A stretch of 36,747 nt of DNA. It comes from a virus. The position numbers and the translations under genes are program-made. The number at the start of each line of letters is the position of its first letter. Within the stretch, counting starts at the first letter, position 1. Shown here one piece after another: positions 28,062-36,747 of the stretch. The notes under the pieces are model-generated. The model made no database searches and was not told the DNA's origin. It saw nothing but the letters and a program-made list of their open reading frames with translations. The stretch lies in the IMG/VR virus record IMGVR_UViG_3300027996_000089, positions 1 through 36,747 of that record; one strand, given 5' to 3'.

Positions 28062-30523
28062 TCTGTTTCGATTGCGATGTCTGGATTTCCAGTTAATACT
28101 TCCAATCCAATCGGATCGTTTGGAGGCTGTTCATCGATTAGTATTTTTCCACCATCTTTATCGTCAGCCCATAGCCGAGCCGTTGCACAATAATCCGATC
28201 CAGCCGTTAGCTGTGTGTAATCAACTTGACATTCCAAATCAATGTAAGTCGCAGCAACAGTAATTTTTGTATGCGTTTCGCCTGTTAATGGAATTAATGG
28301 ATTTCCTGTTTCCGAATCTCTAAAGCTGGAAAGCTCGTGAATCGAGAAAATATTTCCGTTTCCAACATCAAATCGAATTACTCCAGATATGGTTGTCGGA
28401 TCTAAAGTTAAAACCGAAGAATCGCATCTTGTAAATCTGGCTCTTATAATGGTGTTTTGATCTGTTAAATAATTGCCGTTTAATGGATTACCAGCTGCAT
28501 CGTAAGTGTTAATAGTAGAGCAATAAATTTGTGGCTCCTCCGTGTCATTTATGCCGTAATTCTGAACGTTTCCATCTGGCGAAATCCATCTGTATTTTGT
28601 AACATTCGTATCGCTTTGCAGATTAGTTTCGAATACTGTTACAATCGCATAACCATTTTTTAAGGAATAACGATTGCTGTTCATATTGAAACCGTTATTG
28701 TCCTGTGTCGGATCGTAAAAAATTGCGTTCACTTCTGGATTGTTTATCCAATCTTCCCAGCGTAATTTGAAACCGACCTTAATATCGTATCGAGTTTCCG
28801 AAAGGAAAAATCCTAATGTTGTCCATTTCACAAAATTAAATTGATCGCCTGTCGCTAATCGGAAACCTCTTTCCGTGTCGATTTCTATATTTTGGACAAC
28901 GTAATCCGTTCCGACCTCTGGAACGAATACAGAATTTCCAGCCACATCAAAATCGTATCTGTCCAGCTCAAATAAATCGCCAGTCGTTTCGTTGTAAGCT
29001 GCCAGAATAAAACTTGCATCTTGAACAACAGGCAAATTTTTATCGCCTACAAAATTGTTATAGCTCTTTACATAAAAATTTTCGATGTTCCATAAATAGC
29101 CATCCTCCAACCATCCTGTAAAATTCGTATAGCCTCCAGCCGTGTAATCAATCGGATGTGGAAAAAATTGCTGTGAACGTGGAGCAATAAAGCCCAAATC
29201 TGGAACGTCTGCATCGTAATCATAATTGCCGACTTTAGCCAATACGTTAACACGGTCATCGTTTGAATTTGTCAGCGTTCCATCGCCAACATCAACCCAA
29301 ATCGCAAAATATCTTGTATCGTTTAATTTAGTTTGCTGTGCTGCATTAAAAACAGTCTGGAAATCGACAACCAGTTGAGAATTGGACAGCCTTGTTACAA
29401 GTAAATTTTGGATAACTGTCGAGCCAACAGCTCCAGCTCCATAAGTCGTTAATTTAGAATCATAAATATAATTCGTTTCGTAATCTTCGGAATTATCAAT
29501 ATTAATTGAGTCTGGCAAATAAGAAACACCAACGACAACAGGATCCGAAACTCCAAAACTGTTCGTTAAGCTCGACATTCTTATTTGAACGTTTGTAGTT
29601 CCAGAAACTAAAAGCCCATCCAGAGAACCAGCCGAAACGTCTGTAAAGACTGGAGCCGATGCCGTGTAATTATTAGTAAAGCCGTTGTAAGCCTCGTTGA
29701 AAAATCCGACTGTTCCAAGCCTATCGTCTAAAACGACATTTTTATTCGTGTTTGGATTAGAAACAACATCCCGAAAACTGACATCCAAAACATATTTTAA
29801 ACTATTGGCTCCAGCGAATAGTAATGGATTTGTTCCTGTTTGTAGATTAGTCAAATAACCATCGACATAGTAAGGCAAAATTATAAACTCGTGGCTTATT
29901 TCGAAATATTGTGTGTTGCCATCTGGAGAAAGACCTAAAAATTTTGATTCGACAGATCCATTTAACCAAGCCTTATTCGTTGCTATTCCGTTTGGATTTA
30001 ATACGACAGGAGTTCCAGCAGCCGTTACGATTCCATCTGCGAAAAATTCCTGTGTCGTTCCATCAATTTTCGAATTAAAATTAGTAACCTCGTTATTCTC
30101 GATTAGATTATACTGAAAAATACAGCCCTCCATTGGCGTTCTGCCGTACAATGTTCCAGAAGTATAAACGGCTGTTCCTGTTATCCAGTTACTGTCTGCA
30201 ATTATGGTAATGGAATCGACAAAGATAATCGTTCTGGATATGACTGTTCCAGATAAAGTTACATAAACAATCGTGTCCCCAATAGCCCATCCATCAGCAA
30301 GGAAATCGCCAGAGCCTCTTGTAATGGATGCTCCAGAAACCGTTAACGGATTTGAAGTCGTTGCCGTTGTCCACCAAGCCACATCGATTGTCGTTACGGC
30401 TTTGACCTTTTCGCCAACATTTCCAGCCAAATAATCTGTGTAATCTGTCAGATTAGAGCCGAAAGTTTCGCCATTTCTGATTTGTGAATAAAATTTTTGT
30501 TCTAAAATTCGGACTCGTAACAT
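28058..30523 (-). CDS. Large tail-tip / fibre protein
   Basis: 821 residues, rich in Thr, Asn, Asp, Gly and aromatic residues, almost wholly beta. Segments such as DGIVTAAGTPVVLNPNG, TLTVDPTTISGVIRF-like strands and PQIYCSTINTYDAAGN suggest a stack of beta-sandwich modules. It is the largest tail gene after the tape measure and a good candidate for receptor or polysaccharide contact. No catalytic motif seen. Ten bases separate it from the small helical gene upstream. Confidence 0.6.
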   Translation of the reverse strand: MLRVRILEQKFYSQIRNGETFGSNLTDYTDYLAGNVGEKVKAVTTIDVAWWTTATTSNPLTVSGASITRGSGDFLADGWAIGDTIVYVTLSGTVISRTIIFVDSITIIADSNWITGTAVYTSGTLYGRTPMEGCIFQYNLIENNEVTNFNSKIDGTTQEFFADGIVTAAGTPVVLNPNGIATNKAWLNGSVESKFLGLSPDGNTQYFEISHEFIILPYYVDGYLTNLQTGTNPLLFAGANSLKYVLDVSFRDVVSNPNTNKNVVLDDRLGTVGFFNEAYNGFTNNYTASAPVFTDVSAGSLDGLLVSGTTNVQIRMSSLTNSFGVSDPVVVGVSYLPDSINIDNSEDYETNYIYDSKLTTYGAGAVGSTVIQNLLVTRLSNSQLVVDFQTVFNAAQQTKLNDTRYFAIWVDVGDGTLTNSNDDRVNVLAKVGNYDYDADVPDLGFIAPRSQQFFPHPIDYTAGGYTNFTGWLEDGYLWNIENFYVKSYNNFVGDKNLPVVQDASFILAAYNETTGDLFELDRYDFDVAGNSVFVPEVGTDYVVQNIEIDTERGFRLATGDQFNFVKWTTLGFFLSETRYDIKVGFKLRWEDWINNPEVNAIFYDPTQDNNGFNMNSNRYSLKNGYAIVTVFETNLQSDTNVTKYRWISPDGNVQNYGINDTEEPQIYCSTINTYDAAGNPLNGNYLTDQNTIIRARFTRCDSSVLTLDPTTISGVIRFDVGNGNIFSIHELSSFRDSETGNPLIPLTGETHTKITVAATYIDLECQVDYTQLTAGSDYCATARLWADDKDGGKILIDEQPPNDPIGLEVLTGNPDIAIETE

Positions 30524-30532
30524 TTTGTAAAT

Positions 30533-30757
30533 TTAACCAATTTCGGATTTGATTTCATCCATTATTGAAATTAACCCTTTAGTATCTTGATTTTTAACGT
30601 GCATTTTTATCGCCTCGTTTCTCTCTTTCCAGATTGCCTGTTGCTCTGGACTCATATCTTTTAAAGATTTTTCCAACTCGGAAATTTGGCTTTTATAAAT
30701 ATTATTGTATTTAACAATATCCTTTTTTATCTGGTCTGCGAAATTTTTAAACTGCAT
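30533..30757 (-). CDS. Small helical tail protein
   Basis: 74 residues, all-helical, charged (DQIKKDIVKYNNIYKSQ, EKSLKDMSPEQQAIWKERNE). It overlaps the end of the 30747-32516 gene by 11 bases. It may be a tail-tip assembly partner. Not recognised. Confidence 0.55.
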   Translation of the reverse strand: MQFKNFADQIKKDIVKYNNIYKSQISELEKSLKDMSPEQQAIWKERNEAIKMHVKNQDTKGLISIMDEIKSEIG

Positions 30758-32516
30758 TGGTTCCTCCTTCGTGCGTATATTCTGTTAAATTATTTGTATA
30801 TGGCTTTCGAACCCAGCCATCGATAACGGCAAAATCGGAGTCGAATGTCCAAGCTAATTTTTCTATTTTTGCCACTTGTCCGTTGGCTGTCGTGCAATAT
30901 GAATTGTTAATAACTTGCAAGAAATCAGCAAATCCAAACGGAATTTTAATGTCCTTAAATAGCCTCTTTTGTCCTCGTTGACTATTGGCAACAAATGAAC
31001 GATTCGAAATGTAATTAGTCCATAAATATTTTGCCGATAAAATGTCCCTGTGATTCGTTGGAATCGTATAATTAAAAGAGCCTCCAGCGTTCATTATTAC
31101 AACCTTTGCCACGTTTATATTATCGCCTGTAACCTTTAGTAATCCGACTCGGCTGGATATTCTGCCAGATAGATTCGAAGATCCTCCCAGCCCATTTATA
31201 ACACCATCCACAACCGAAGTAACTCCAATCAATCCAAGTTCTAATTCGCTGTAATTATTTTTTCGATTTGGTAAAGCTAAAGGAATTCTGGACTCGCCAA
31301 ATCCAGAAATTAAAACTTTCTTTTTATCGTTTATAACTGTCGGCTGTGTTACGACTTCGAAATTCGTTCCAATAAAATTTATAATTGTCCATTCGTCGGA
31401 TAAATCCGTATCGAAAGAAACAATGTATCTGCCATCCAGATCTTTTGTATTATATAATTTCACTTCGTTTTCAACGTCTGGTAGTTGATAAGTTGATAAG
31501 CTCAACCAGAACGAATCGTTTATTAATGGCTCTTGGTGTACTGTATTTCCGATAACTGTTAATTGAGCCGAAAACATCCGATTAACCAGCTCCAGCATTT
31601 CAGATAATGTATAGCCAAAATCAACGCTGTCTGGAATCCCAAGAGCCGTTGTTGATGGACTTAATAAAAACAGTCTGCCCTCGTCATTTTTGGATGGCAA
31701 ATAATACTGATTATCTAATTCAGTTATGGATGTCGAATAATTATAACCCAAATAATTTAAAGCCTTTTCGATTAGCGTTTTAATCTTTGCTCCCCTCCAG
31801 ACTCTAACAGGAGGAAATATTAACTCGATTATATCAATCATTAAATTCGTGATGTAAACAATCAATAAGGCTGTGTAAATAATATTTAAAACCAATACGG
31901 CAATCGCATAAACTATTGAGCCTGTCGGATTTGGAGGAATATCCGTTAAATGTGCCGTAACATTTGCGATGTCCTTTCCGATTTCTTTTACAGAATCGAT
32001 TAACTGTTTTACCATTAAAAAAGTCGTAATGGTTAACAGCCCTAATTCAGCAGCCGTTTGATTCGCTGGTTTTTCTCTTAAATATGGAATGTCGATAAAA
32101 TCGCTTTGCGTTATGGCTCCGATGTTATATAAATACCTGTAAGTTAATCCATTAGCTCTGTCAGATAATGCGTTTAGTCCTTCATTCTTTTTTATTCTGC
32201 ATTTTACGTGAACAGGATCCAATTCCGTAAACTCATTTAAATCCAAAAACCCTTCAAAAGCGTTGTAAGTAGTTGAATTTTCCAGCTGCATTGTAAACGG
32301 CAAACCCTCAAAAATTCCAACGGATGTTCCTGTAATTCCTCCCAGAATATAATCACGAATAATTTTAGCGTTTTCATTTACGAAAATAAATTCCTCTGTC
32401 GAAATATTCGCCTGTCCTCCGTTATCGTCAAACGTTGCCAGAATCGAAATGGCTCCCCAGTCTTTCGGAGGAATAGTTACAGATCCGTTTATTTTAAATA
32501 TCGGTTTCGCACTCAT
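30747..32516 (-). CDS. Tail-tip protein with central hydrophobic hairpin
   Basis: 589 residues. Beta-rich ends frame an unusual central segment (residues 201-233, IVYAIAVLVLNIIYTALLIV then ITNLMIDIIELIF) that could span a membrane twice. The N-terminal part (residues 1-110) looks like a distal-tail or baseplate domain. ATGA overlap with the tape measure gene upstream. It may insert in the host envelope during DNA delivery; inferred. Confidence 0.6.
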   Translation of the reverse strand: MSAKPIFKINGSVTIPPKDWGAISILATFDDNGGQANISTEEFIFVNENAKIIRDYILGGITGTSVGIFEGLPFTMQLENSTTYNAFEGFLDLNEFTELDPVHVKCRIKKNEGLNALSDRANGLTYRYLYNIGAITQSDFIDIPYLREKPANQTAAELGLLTITTFLMVKQLIDSVKEIGKDIANVTAHLTDIPPNPTGSIVYAIAVLVLNIIYTALLIVYITNLMIDIIELIFPPVRVWRGAKIKTLIEKALNYLGYNYSTSITELDNQYYLPSKNDEGRLFLLSPSTTALGIPDSVDFGYTLSEMLELVNRMFSAQLTVIGNTVHQEPLINDSFWLSLSTYQLPDVENEVKLYNTKDLDGRYIVSFDTDLSDEWTIINFIGTNFEVVTQPTVINDKKKVLISGFGESRIPLALPNRKNNYSELELGLIGVTSVVDGVINGLGGSSNLSGRISSRVGLLKVTGDNINVAKVVIMNAGGSFNYTIPTNHRDILSAKYLWTNYISNRSFVANSQRGQKRLFKDIKIPFGFADFLQVINNSYCTTANGQVAKIEKLAWTFDSDFAVIDGWVRKPYTNNLTEYTHEGGTNAV

Positions 32517-35500
32517 TTTTTAGTAGTAAATAAAGCTCCATTTCTGTAATGTTTCCTGTCGATTTTATCCAATGTTCGAACTTTCTGGACAACAGCATCC
32601 GACATTTCATCGTAATTCCATTCTGTCGTTGGCATATTTTTAATGGCTCTGGTTATGGCTTTTGTCGATTGCTCTAATTTATCGAATTTTTGCAAAACAG
32701 CTTGATTCGTTGTCCAGCTATTATTCATTAATTCGGCTGCTCTGTTTGAAATCTGGCTGTGGACTATTGGTCGCATATCAGTAGAATTATAATTTTCTGC
32801 CATTCTACCCAAATCCGAGTTCGAAATTCCACCAAGTTTTTTATTGGTTTCTGGATCAACAATCCTTTCGGCTTTATCGACTCTGACAATGTAACCATCC
32901 TTTCCAGCGATTTGAGGCTGTCCAAGTGATTCGCCAACGTTTTCGGTTCCTTCGTAAAATGTCGGCAAAGTTTTGATAAATGCAGCAAGTCCAGATAAAT
33001 CCTTTATTGTATCTCGCAAAGGTGTTTTGGAACCCTGTTCGACCTTTGAACTGTAAGCCTTAAATCCAGATATAGCAGCATCAATTATCTGTTGCCTCCT
33101 TTGAGCTTTTTGTTTCTTTAATTGTAGCTCCTGTTCCCTTTGTTCCTCCGCTGCCAGAGAACGTTCAGCATCAATATTGCCTTGCTCGGCTAATCTTTTT
33201 AGTTCCTCCTGTCGTTTCTTAGCTGCGTTCACTTCTTCATCCATCAAAGCGATTCGTTCCTGTGTTCTCATTCTGGATTTTTCCTGTAAGACATCCAAAA
33301 TTGTATTTAGACTTTCGGCAAGTTCTTTTTGTCTTTCTAATTCCTTTACTGCGTTATCCTTTTGATTTGCTGCGACCTTGTCAGCTCCTTTTATTTGAGC
33401 CTCGATAACTTCATCGTTTGAGTCGTTTATAGCTTGATTTTTTTCCTTTTCAAGCTTTTTTAAATCGCCAACAAGTTTCAAAGCGATTAACTCCCTTTCC
33501 TCTGCTGTTTTTCCAGCCTCTAACATTTCAGCCTCCGCAATAATTTTTAAAGAATCTTCACGTAATTGAAATTCCTTGTCGATTAGTCTTTCCATAGCAT
33601 CGACATTTACTTCCTCGTTTGCTAATCCCTTTTTTATCTGTATTTGCTTTTCAGCCTCGACTAAATCATTCGCAGCGATTTCCTGTTGTTTCCGTTCCTC
33701 TTGGTTAATTTCCTCGATTAAATCCCTTTGCTTTTCAGCAGCTTTGACCATATCAGCCAATCGTTTCGCCTTTGCTCTGTCCCTTGCAGCCTTTTCTTTA
33801 TCCGTTAGTGTTTTTGTAAACTGTTTTTCTGAAACTATATTTAAACCAATTTCTCTACGTCTTTTTATTAAATTAGCGATTTCGGTTTGGTAGATTTCTA
33901 TTGATGCCTCCCTACCTTTTATCGCATCTTGATCGGCTAAAAGTCCACGTTCTTTTTGTTTAATTAAAAAATCCTGTTGTTTTGAATCAGCCTCGTTTAA
34001 AATAATTTTGAATTTTCCAACTTTTGTTCCGATTTTTGCAGATTCATCGACAGCATCAATCGATTTTTTCTCTGCATCAATTTTATCTTTTAAAAGTTTT
34101 ATTTCAGCATCGACTAATTTTTTTTGATCGTCGAAACTTTTGTTTCTAATTTTTCGCAATTCCTTTTCGGATGCTCCCTTTTCTTTTGCAGCCTTTATCG
34201 TTTCGTCTGTTTCTAAACGTAGCATTTCGATAGATGCCTCCAGCTGTTCGTTTCGTTCTGTGATTACATTATTGGCTGCCTCGATTTGTTTATTTAAAAG
34301 CTCCTGTGCTTTGGCTCCAGAATCAGCAGCTGTTCCAAAATCCCAAAGTAAGGCAATAGCCGTAGTCAGCCCAGAAATTAAAAGTCCTATTGGATTACTC
34401 TTTATTGTAGTATTAAATATTTTTAATAATGACGTTGCCGATTTTATTCCTCGATTCATCGCAACGACTGTGATCCGATAGGCAATCATTACAGCCTTTC
34501 CAACTTTCATCGCCAGATTAACGGCTAACATCGTCGCTTTAAATATTACAAAATATTTAACAGATCGAATAATAACAGTTAAAATCGTTTCGAGATTATC
34601 TGTCAAAAACTTAATAGCACTTTTTAATTTAAAAACTGTTCCAGCACTTTCCGAAGTTCCAAGAATCATTCCTTGCCATTTGGAATTTAAAAGATCCAGC
34701 TGTCCGTTAACTGTGTCCAGCTGTTTCGCTGCCATTTCATCCAGTTCATCTTTTACGTCTGTTATTCCATCTTTAAGATCAACCAACGTATCGGTGTTAT
34801 CCATAAAAGTTTTAAAGGCTGCGACAGACCTAACATCCGTTATCTCCAATGCCTTCGCTAAATTGACTCCCTCTCCTTCTAACTTATTTAAACCAGCTAC
34901 CAATTCTGGTAAACTTTTAACTGGTCTGCCGAGTTCCTTTGCCAAATCTCCATTGGCATCAGCAAGTTTTAACAGGATGTTTCTGGTTGACGTTGCAGCC
35001 GTACTTGCATCGAATCCAGAGTTTGCCAAAGTTCCGAGTAAAGCCGTAGATTCCTCAATACTAAAGCCTAAAGCCTTCGAAACAGGAGCCACTTTCGACA
35101 TCGCTGTTTCCAGAAATTCCATATTCAAACCAGATTTGGTTGTTGCCACTCCTAAAACCGAAGTAACTCTTTCCATTTCCGTAGCCTCCAGACCAAAAGC
35201 CCTCATTGTGGAACCAGCCAATTTCGCAGCTGCAGACAGGTCTGATCCTGTTGCCGATGCTAAATTTAAAATGCTTTCTGTGGACTGTATAATTTGAGGC
35301 GTTGTAAAACCTAATTTCGCTAACTCTGTTTGTAATCCAGCGACTTCTGTGGCTGTAAATCTGGTTGATTCGCCAAGTTCTAAAGCGTTATTTTTTAACG
35401 AATCTAATTCCCTTCCTGTGGCTTGACTGATGGCTCCTAAATTTGCTATGGCAGAATCGAAATCCGTTATTACTCCGATTGTGGAACGCATTAAACGAGC

Positions 35501-36145
35501 AAAACCAGCGATTCCTAATCCTACTCCAAAAGCTCCAGCTAAGTTCCTTAATCGGTTTCCTAAGCCCTTCAAAGCCTTTCCATAATTTCCAACACTACGT
35601 TGAAACTGACCGACAGAGGCATCAACATTTTTTAATTTTGCATCCAGCTGTTGAATGTTTCTCAATAATCTTTTGCCCTCTGCCGTATTCTGTTTTTCCT
35701 GTACGGCTAAATTTTTGTAAGCTCTACGTAATCGATTGAGCTTTGCAGATAAATTCGTATAGGCTCCCAGCTCTTTCGTCGTTTCTCTGGCTCTCTCTTT
35801 TTTGGCTCTGTTTTCCTCCTGTATTAATAGTTTAATTCTTGCCGAATCTTGGCTTTCCTTACTACGTGCCTGTGCTAATCTATTTTCTAAACGGACTCTT
35901 TCCTTTTCGACAGTAACCAGATTTTTTTCGGCTGCCGTTACCTGTGTGATTGCGTTGGCTTGTTTTTTAATGTCCTCTGCATTAGTCATTGATTTGTTTC
36001 CTTTCAATGCCTGTTGACTAACTTTTAAGACCTCCAGAAGTTCTGTTTTTAAGGCTTTGACCACCTCAATCATTTTCGTTATTTCAGCCGTTGTTCCTGT
36101 AAATAATTTCGGATCAAAAACATCCTCTTTTTTAATTCTTGCCAT
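32513..36145 (-). CDS. Tail tape measure protein, TP901 family
   Basis: 1210 residues. Residues 225-420 hold the TP901-type core: STRFTATEVAGLQTELAKLG, STMRAFGLEATEMERV and LGTLANSGFDASTAA. Before it lies a coiled coil with AEKNLVTVEKERVRLENR; after it, hydrophobic helices (VKYFVIFKATMLAVNLA) and a long charged coil. At about 0.15 nm per residue the tail would be near 180 nm. Fourteen-base overlap with the gene upstream. Confidence 0.95.
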   Translation of the reverse strand: MARIKKEDVFDPKLFTGTTAEITKMIEVVKALKTELLEVLKVSQQALKGNKSMTNAEDIKKQANAITQVTAAEKNLVTVEKERVRLENRLAQARSKESQDSARIKLLIQEENRAKKERARETTKELGAYTNLSAKLNRLRRAYKNLAVQEKQNTAEGKRLLRNIQQLDAKLKNVDASVGQFQRSVGNYGKALKGLGNRLRNLAGAFGVGLGIAGFARLMRSTIGVITDFDSAIANLGAISQATGRELDSLKNNALELGESTRFTATEVAGLQTELAKLGFTTPQIIQSTESILNLASATGSDLSAAAKLAGSTMRAFGLEATEMERVTSVLGVATTKSGLNMEFLETAMSKVAPVSKALGFSIEESTALLGTLANSGFDASTAATSTRNILLKLADANGDLAKELGRPVKSLPELVAGLNKLEGEGVNLAKALEITDVRSVAAFKTFMDNTDTLVDLKDGITDVKDELDEMAAKQLDTVNGQLDLLNSKWQGMILGTSESAGTVFKLKSAIKFLTDNLETILTVIIRSVKYFVIFKATMLAVNLAMKVGKAVMIAYRITVVAMNRGIKSATSLLKIFNTTIKSNPIGLLISGLTTAIALLWDFGTAADSGAKAQELLNKQIEAANNVITERNEQLEASIEMLRLETDETIKAAKEKGASEKELRKIRNKSFDDQKKLVDAEIKLLKDKIDAEKKSIDAVDESAKIGTKVGKFKIILNEADSKQQDFLIKQKERGLLADQDAIKGREASIEIYQTEIANLIKRRREIGLNIVSEKQFTKTLTDKEKAARDRAKAKRLADMVKAAEKQRDLIEEINQEERKQQEIAANDLVEAEKQIQIKKGLANEEVNVDAMERLIDKEFQLREDSLKIIAEAEMLEAGKTAEERELIALKLVGDLKKLEKEKNQAINDSNDEVIEAQIKGADKVAANQKDNAVKELERQKELAESLNTILDVLQEKSRMRTQERIALMDEEVNAAKKRQEELKRLAEQGNIDAERSLAAEEQREQELQLKKQKAQRRQQIIDAAISGFKAYSSKVEQGSKTPLRDTIKDLSGLAAFIKTLPTFYEGTENVGESLGQPQIAGKDGYIVRVDKAERIVDPETNKKLGGISNSDLGRMAENYNSTDMRPIVHSQISNRAAELMNNSWTTNQAVLQKFDKLEQSTKAITRAIKNMPTTEWNYDEMSDAVVQKVRTLDKIDRKHYRNGALFTTKK

Positions 36146-36689
36146 CGTTCATTTTTTTATTTACTCGCTGTGCCTCCTCCTCGTACATTTGTAAATAAGT
36201 ATAAAATCTCTTTGTCGAAATCTGTTTGGGATCAATACTGATCGCCATCCATTTTTCAATATATCCGACCTGTCTGTCAAAATCAGCATCCGCATTTTTA
36301 TTAATCTGCATATCAGCTAACTGTTTTCTGGCAATCGTTATTTTTGTTGCCAAATGTTTTTTCTCTTTCAATAGCATTTCACAGGTCAGCAACGCTATTT
36401 TTTTTTCGATTTTTAAAACCCTTTTAAATTTATCAGTCAATCCGAAAAGAGTCATATATTCATCGTATAATTTTTCCCAGCCGTAAACCAGATCCGATTC
36501 GTGATATGGCAGAGTGTCGATATTTTGCGGAGTCGCATTTACCAGAATAAATCGAAAATCTTTCGTGTCGTAAACTTTATTCCAGCTATACAAAGGTAAT
36601 TCATCTAAGGAATTATAAACCAATGTTTTAACTTTTTTTTCTTTTTTGCTTTGTTTTTTTTTCCTTTTACCTAAGTTTAAAAACTTCAT
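36132..36689 (-). CDS. Probable tail assembly chaperone or tape-measure partner
   Basis: 185 residues, helical, with a very basic start (LGKRKKKQSKKEKK) and many charged heptads (KRVLKIEKKIALLTCEML). It is directly upstream of the tape measure, the usual place for the GT chaperone. The ATG at 36689 lies within the terminal repeat; on the circle it is 23 bases before the end of 52-519 and in the +1 frame. A +1 shift at CTTAGG could also join the two frames. Confidence 0.6.
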   Translation of the reverse strand: MKFLNLGKRKKKQSKKEKKVKTLVYNSLDELPLYSWNKVYDTKDFRFILVNATPQNIDTLPYHESDLVYGWEKLYDEYMTLFGLTDKFKRVLKIEKKIALLTCEMLLKEKKHLATKITIARKQLADMQINKNADADFDRQVGYIEKWMAISIDPKQISTKRFYTYLQMYEEEAQRVNKKMNDGKN

Positions 36690-36741
36690 TAATTAAGTAT
36701 TTTTCAAGCTCCAGATGGAGTTTCTGTGTTAATTTTTCCAG
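36616..36741. repeat. Terminal direct repeat, right copy
   Basis: Exact copy of bases 1-126. After it, the last six bases (36742-36747) do not match bases 127-132, which looks like a ragged contig end. Joining the copies puts the gene at 52-519 directly upstream of the gene starting at 36689, with a 23-base overlap. Confidence 0.95.
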
Positions 36742-36747
36742 ACTTTC

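Noticed and set aside
32513-36145. Long open frames on the plus strand within the tape measure and other large genes
   Set aside because: They are antisense shadows of well-supported minus-strand genes, with serine/phenylalanine-rich low-complexity translations and no start context. No plus-strand gene is needed anywhere.
1-36747. Lysogeny genes (integrase, repressor, attachment site) and tRNA genes
   Set aside because: No product with integrase, resolvase or CI-like motifs and no tRNA-like cloverleaf was found on reading either strand, although a small unknown regulator cannot be ruled out.

Overview
The window is an essentially complete genome of a tailed, siphovirus-type phage of a Bacteroidota host, most likely a flavobacterium. 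The first 126 bases recur exactly at 36616-36741, so the contig closes into a circle or terminally redundant molecule of about 36,615 bp. Every supportable gene lies on the minus strand, so transcription runs from high to low coordinates and continues across the window ends. The host assignment rests on low GC, many start sites without a Shine-Dalgarno sequence, and repeated promoters of the Bacteroidetes type (-33 TTTG or TTG, about 19 bases, then -7 TAnnTTTG). I see no integrase, repressor, tRNA, DNA polymerase, primase or helicase, which suggests a virulent phage that relies on host replication enzymes.

Layout in transcription order. (1) Packaging and head, 13473 to 8252: small and large terminase, HK97-type portal, prohead protease, major capsid protein. 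(2) A block of small accessory genes, 8220 to 6205, bounded by terminators and carrying its own promoters. (3) Head-tail joining and virion ornaments, 6190 to 2368: connector, two small beta-rich proteins, and a large neck protein with two 50-residue repeats and a DUF1566-like C-terminal domain. (4) Probable tail tube (1361-2308) with a small partner, then a second accessory insert of promoter, two genes and terminator (533-1163). (5) The tail module across the ends: 52-519, 36132-36689, a 1210-residue tape measure, and tail-tip or fibre proteins down to 26580. (6) Lysis, 26577 to 24970: coiled-coil membrane protein, holin, M15 endolysin and two overlapping spanin-like genes. (7) Recombination and early genes, 24952 to 17233: RecE-like exonuclease, cytosine-type DNA methyltransferase, YkuD-like protein, MmcB-like nuclease, NinB, a TET-associated-type glycosyltransferase cassette, RecT/Bet and several unknowns including a lipoprotein. 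(8) Replication, 17003 to 15614: an initiator with iterons and an AT-rich tract inside its gene (a lambda-type origin) and a possible helicase loader. (9) A ParB-like / ABC ATPase / GNAT module, 15128 to 13514, just upstream of the terminase.

The most interesting points are these. The ABC ATPase and GNAT reading frames appear to be one protein joined by a -1 shift at a U9/A7 tract. They form, with the glycosyltransferase, its small partner and the methyltransferase, a candidate DNA hypermodification or anti-restriction system. The glycosyltransferase pair and the methyltransferase each sit between near-identical copies of the 3' end of the gene upstream, which looks like the footprint of recent cassette insertion. 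Five promoters before small genes share an extended sequence beyond the core boxes, and many genes share an AAACACAGAAA leader. Family names come from recalled motifs, not from searches.
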